Assembly (NCBI GenBank): GCA_023427355.1
Contig: JAEZBK010000041.1
Span: 1 to 8,812, forward strand
DNA: 8,812 nucleotides
Source: Pseudomonadota bacterium
GTDB lineage: Bacteria; Pseudomonadota; Alphaproteobacteria; Micropepsales; Micropepsaceae
Direction of reading: 5' to 3'
A program made the position numbers and the translations under genes. The notes under the pieces are model-generated. The model saw only the letters and a program-made list of their open reading frames with translations, did not search any database and was not told where the DNA came from. The stretch's first letter is position 1; every line of letters starts with the position of its first letter. Of this stretch, positions 7,017 through 8,812 are shown one piece after another.

Positions 7017-7423
7017 TGGATCGTCCTTTTCCAGCGCGCGCTGGCGCGTTCGCGGGCCGACATGGGCGGCCTGGGCGCCTGGCGCCCTGCCAGCGCGGCG
7101 GGCAGTTCTTCATAGAAGCGCCGCGCCACCACCGCGATGCGGCGGGCGCGCATTTCCTCGGCTTCGTCGCGGGTGGCATAGGCCTGGGCCTCAAACAGAT
7201 AATGCGTCACCGCGCCGGTGCGGACTTCCTGCACCTCTTCCACCTGCTGCGCGGCCACGTCCAGCGCATGACGGATATGGGCCTGCGGATCGCGGCGGTC
7301 CTGCTCGTCCTGGGCGATGCGGGCGACGTTGTTCTCGTCGAATTTCTTCAGGCGCGGAATGGCGTAGCGCCAGAACAGCAGCGCCGCCACGATCAACCCC
7401 GCCATCCAGACATAATTCGGCAT
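7013..7423 (-). CDS. Membrane-anchored protein of unknown function (136 aa)
   Basis: One N-terminal membrane helix (about 5-23) is followed by a basic RLKK and a hydrophilic, charged, mainly helical domain. This domain includes a Glu/Arg-rich stretch (DEAEEMRARRIAVVARRFYEEL at about 86-107) and a very basic tail ending KRTIH. By the positive-inside rule the soluble part should be cytoplasmic. The start has AGGAAGG 7 bases upstream, lying in the end of zapE; the zapE stop is 3 bp before the ATG. Its stop overlaps the start of the next gene (TTGA). No catalytic motif or cysteine pair is visible. It belongs to the zapE transcription unit by position, but nothing in the sequence gives its role. 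Confidence 0.72.
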   Translation of the reverse strand: MPNYVWMAGLIVAALLFWRYAIPRLKKFDENNVARIAQDEQDRRDPQAHIRHALDVAAQQVEEVQEVRTGAVTHYLFEAQAYATRDEAEEMRARRIAVVARRFYEELPAALAGRQAPRPPMSARERASARWKRTIH

Positions 7424-7426
7424 ATG

Positions 7427-8500
7427 TCAGCCTTCCTGCCGGTGTCCATGACCGGACCTGAGATAAGTCTCGCCCCGCATCTCGACAAGGCGCGAGACGG
7501 TGCGCCGGAACGGTTCTGCCCCGAAATCGTCGGCCAACAGGTTTTCCGGCGGCGCGGCGGCGGAACAGACCAGCTTCACGCCTTCATCATAAAGCGTGTC
7601 GATCAGCAGGGTGAAGCGCCGGGTCCAGTTGCGCATTTCCGGCGTCAGGACCGGGATGTGGTCCACAAAGACCGTGTGATAGTCGCGCGCGATGGCCAGG
7701 TAATCCGCCCCGGCCAAGGGTTGCGCGCACAGATCGGCGAAGGAAAAGCGCGCCGCGCCGCGTCCTGCGCGCGGCACGGCCAGCTTGCGGCCCAGCACGG
7801 TGAGCGATGCCGGTTTGCCCGGCCCGCCCGCGACCTTCACCCAGGCCGCATCCATCGCCGCATCGGCGGCGGGCGACAGCGGCGTCATGTAGACGTCCAA
7901 TTCCTTCAGGGTCTGCAGCCGGTAATCGGTGGGACCGTTCAGCGTCACCACCTCCATCCGTGCCTGGATCAGGGCGATGAAGGGCAGGAAAAGCTGGCGG
8001 TTGAGACCGCCTTCGTACAGCCGCTCGGGCGGGGTGTTGCTGGTCGCCACAATCACGGTGCCCAGGGCGAAGAGCTGTTCGAACAGCCGCCCCAGGATCA
8101 TGGCGTCGGCCACGTCGGTCACCTGGAATTCGTCGAAACACAGCAGCCGCGCTTCCTGTGCGATGGCGCGCGCGGCATGGGGGATGGGATCGTCCATGTT
8201 CGCCTGCGCGCGCAGGGCATGGATGCGGGCATGAATGTCGGCCATGAAGGCGTTGAAGTGCAGGCGCTGCTTGCGCGGTTCGGGCGCGTCGGCGAAGAAC
8301 ATGTCCATCAGCATGGTCTTGCCGCGGCCGACATCGCCCCAGATGTAGAGGCCCCTGGGCACGGGGGCTTTGCGGAAAAAGGAAAAGCCCGATGGCTTCA
8401 AGGCGCCGGCCAGCGCCCCCAGCTTCGCTGCCGCATGCGCCTGGGCCGGATCGGGCCGGAGGTCGCCGGCCGCCACGGCACGGACATAAGCCCCCGTCAT
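7427..8500 (-). CDS. zapE: ZapE/AFG1-family ATPase
   Basis: A 357-residue AAA-type ATPase of the AFG1/ZapE family. In E. coli, ZapE binds FtsZ and acts at the division site; the mitochondrial homologue Afg1/LACE1 is tied to quality control of respiratory-chain proteins. Walker A is GDVGRGKT at 55-62, preceded by RGLYIWG. Walker B is LLCFDEFQV at 119-127 with Asp123 and Glu124. Sensor 1 is ATSN with Asn155, and the family block GLNRQLFLPF (165-174) carries a likely arginine finger, Arg168. FVDHIPVL and RRFTLLIDTLYDEGVKL in the C-terminal third are also family hallmarks. The start ATG overlaps the stop of the CitE-like gene as ATGA, so translation is likely coupled. Length is near the E. coli 375 residues. 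The gene that follows here is not mdh, a common downstream neighbour in other alphaproteobacteria. Confidence 0.93.
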   Translation of the reverse strand: MTGAYVRAVAAGDLRPDPAQAHAAAKLGALAGALKPSGFSFFRKAPVPRGLYIWGDVGRGKTMLMDMFFADAPEPRKQRLHFNAFMADIHARIHALRAQANMDDPIPHAARAIAQEARLLCFDEFQVTDVADAMILGRLFEQLFALGTVIVATSNTPPERLYEGGLNRQLFLPFIALIQARMEVVTLNGPTDYRLQTLKELDVYMTPLSPAADAAMDAAWVKVAGGPGKPASLTVLGRKLAVPRAGRGAARFSFADLCAQPLAGADYLAIARDYHTVFVDHIPVLTPEMRNWTRRFTLLIDTLYDEGVKLVCSAAAPPENLLADDFGAEPFRRTVSRLVEMRGETYLRSGHGHRQEG

Positions 8501-8812
8501 GCGCCGTGCTCCGCATCGGCCAGCAGATCCTGCGCGATCTGCGCATCCAGCCGCTCGACCATGCGGCCCTCGAAGGCGATCACGCCACGGCCGCGATTTT
8601 CCGGCAGGGCGAAGGCGTCCAGCAGGCGGCGGGCGCGCGCGATCTCGTCGGGCGTGGGCGCGAAGGCGGCGCGCGCGGGCGCGATCTGGGCAGGATGAAT
8701 GAGGGTCTTGCCGTCAAAGCCGAAATCGCGCGCCAGCACGCAGGCGCTTTCGAAGCCGGCCATGTCGGCCATGTCGTTGTGCACGGCGTCCAGCGCCAGC
8801 GCGCCATGGGCG
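8497..8812 (-). CDS. CitE-like acyl-CoA lyase/thioesterase (HpcH/HpaI family), C-terminal part
   Basis: The last 104 residues of a protein whose start lies beyond the right edge. The fragment opens AHGALALDAVHNDM and contains the family C-terminal landmarks: a helix ending ARDFGFDGK, then TLIHPAQI, the segment PDEIARARRLLDAF and the closing GRMVERLDAQIA. These match the HpcH/HpaI aldolase/citrate lyase beta-like TIM-barrel enzymes, which include malyl-CoA/beta-methylmalyl-CoA lyase and (3S)-malyl-CoA thioesterase. The catalytic and Mg-binding residues lie in the missing N-terminal part, so the substrate cannot be assigned. At the end, VERLD replaces the VERLH I recall as common in relatives. 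Its stop overlaps the zapE start (ATGA). Confidence 0.85.
   Translation of the reverse strand, partial: AHGALALDAVHNDMADMAGFESACVLARDFGFDGKTLIHPAQIAPARAAFAPTPDEIARARRLLDAFALPENRGRGVIAFEGRMVERLDAQIAQDLLADAEHGA

Noticed and set aside
7016..8698. A 560-codon open frame on the plus strand
   Set aside because: It lies antisense to zapE and its membrane-protein neighbours, whose motifs are clear. Its product is rich in Arg, Gly, His and Gln without any domain, as expected from a GC-rich shadow frame.

Overview
This is an 8.8 kb, GC-rich chromosomal window with densely packed housekeeping genes. It most likely comes from an alphaproteobacterium. Three things point there: glnK-amtB grouped with ftsK and a ubiH-type hydroxylase, a DapC-type aminotransferase directly upstream of ftsK, and a zapE-type ATPase coupled to a CitE-like lyase. 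The phylum-level call is fairly safe; I cannot name the genus. I see no mobile element, phage gene, CRISPR array, tRNA or rRNA, and no base-composition break that would suggest recent transfer.

Layout, left to right. Positions 1-1268 (minus) hold the N-terminal 422 residues of the DNA translocase FtsK, which runs off the left edge. It follows 18 bp downstream of dapC (1287-2489, minus), a succinyldiaminopimelate transaminase of the lysine/peptidoglycan pathway. A 307-bp gap (2490-2796) carries a good sigma70-like promoter and a GC-rich hairpin ahead of rnk (2797-3219, plus), a small RNA-polymerase-binding protein of the Rnk/GreA family. rnk converges on amtB, and a strong hairpin at 3228-3253 serves both strands. 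glnK (4621-4959) and amtB (3276-4613) form a two-gene minus-strand operon: the PII signal protein and the ammonium channel it gates.

The 279-bp gap between glnK and the divergent ubiH (5239-6459, plus) is the richest regulatory stretch. It holds a near-consensus sigma54 (RpoN) promoter facing glnK, an upstream TGC-N11-GCA dyad of NtrC type, two further perfect inverted repeats and a repeated 9-mer. After ubiH comes a 65-residue lipoprotein gene (6518-6715, plus), whose 3' end overlaps by 14 bp a converging minus-strand cluster. Read in transcription order, that cluster is a CitE-like lyase (8812-8497, cut by the right edge), zapE (8500-7427), a 136-residue membrane-anchored protein (7423-7013) and a 104-residue three-helix membrane protein (7016-6702). 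Its junctions are ATGA, a 3-bp gap and TTGA, so it looks translationally coupled.

Functionally, the window combines nitrogen sensing and uptake (glnK-amtB), ubiquinone synthesis (ubiH), cell-wall precursor supply (dapC) and cell division/chromosome segregation (ftsK, zapE). I found no clearly new multi-gene system. The best candidates for novelty are the two unrecognised membrane genes behind zapE, the tiny CxxxC lipoprotein that converges on them, and the architecture of the glnK-ubiH control region.
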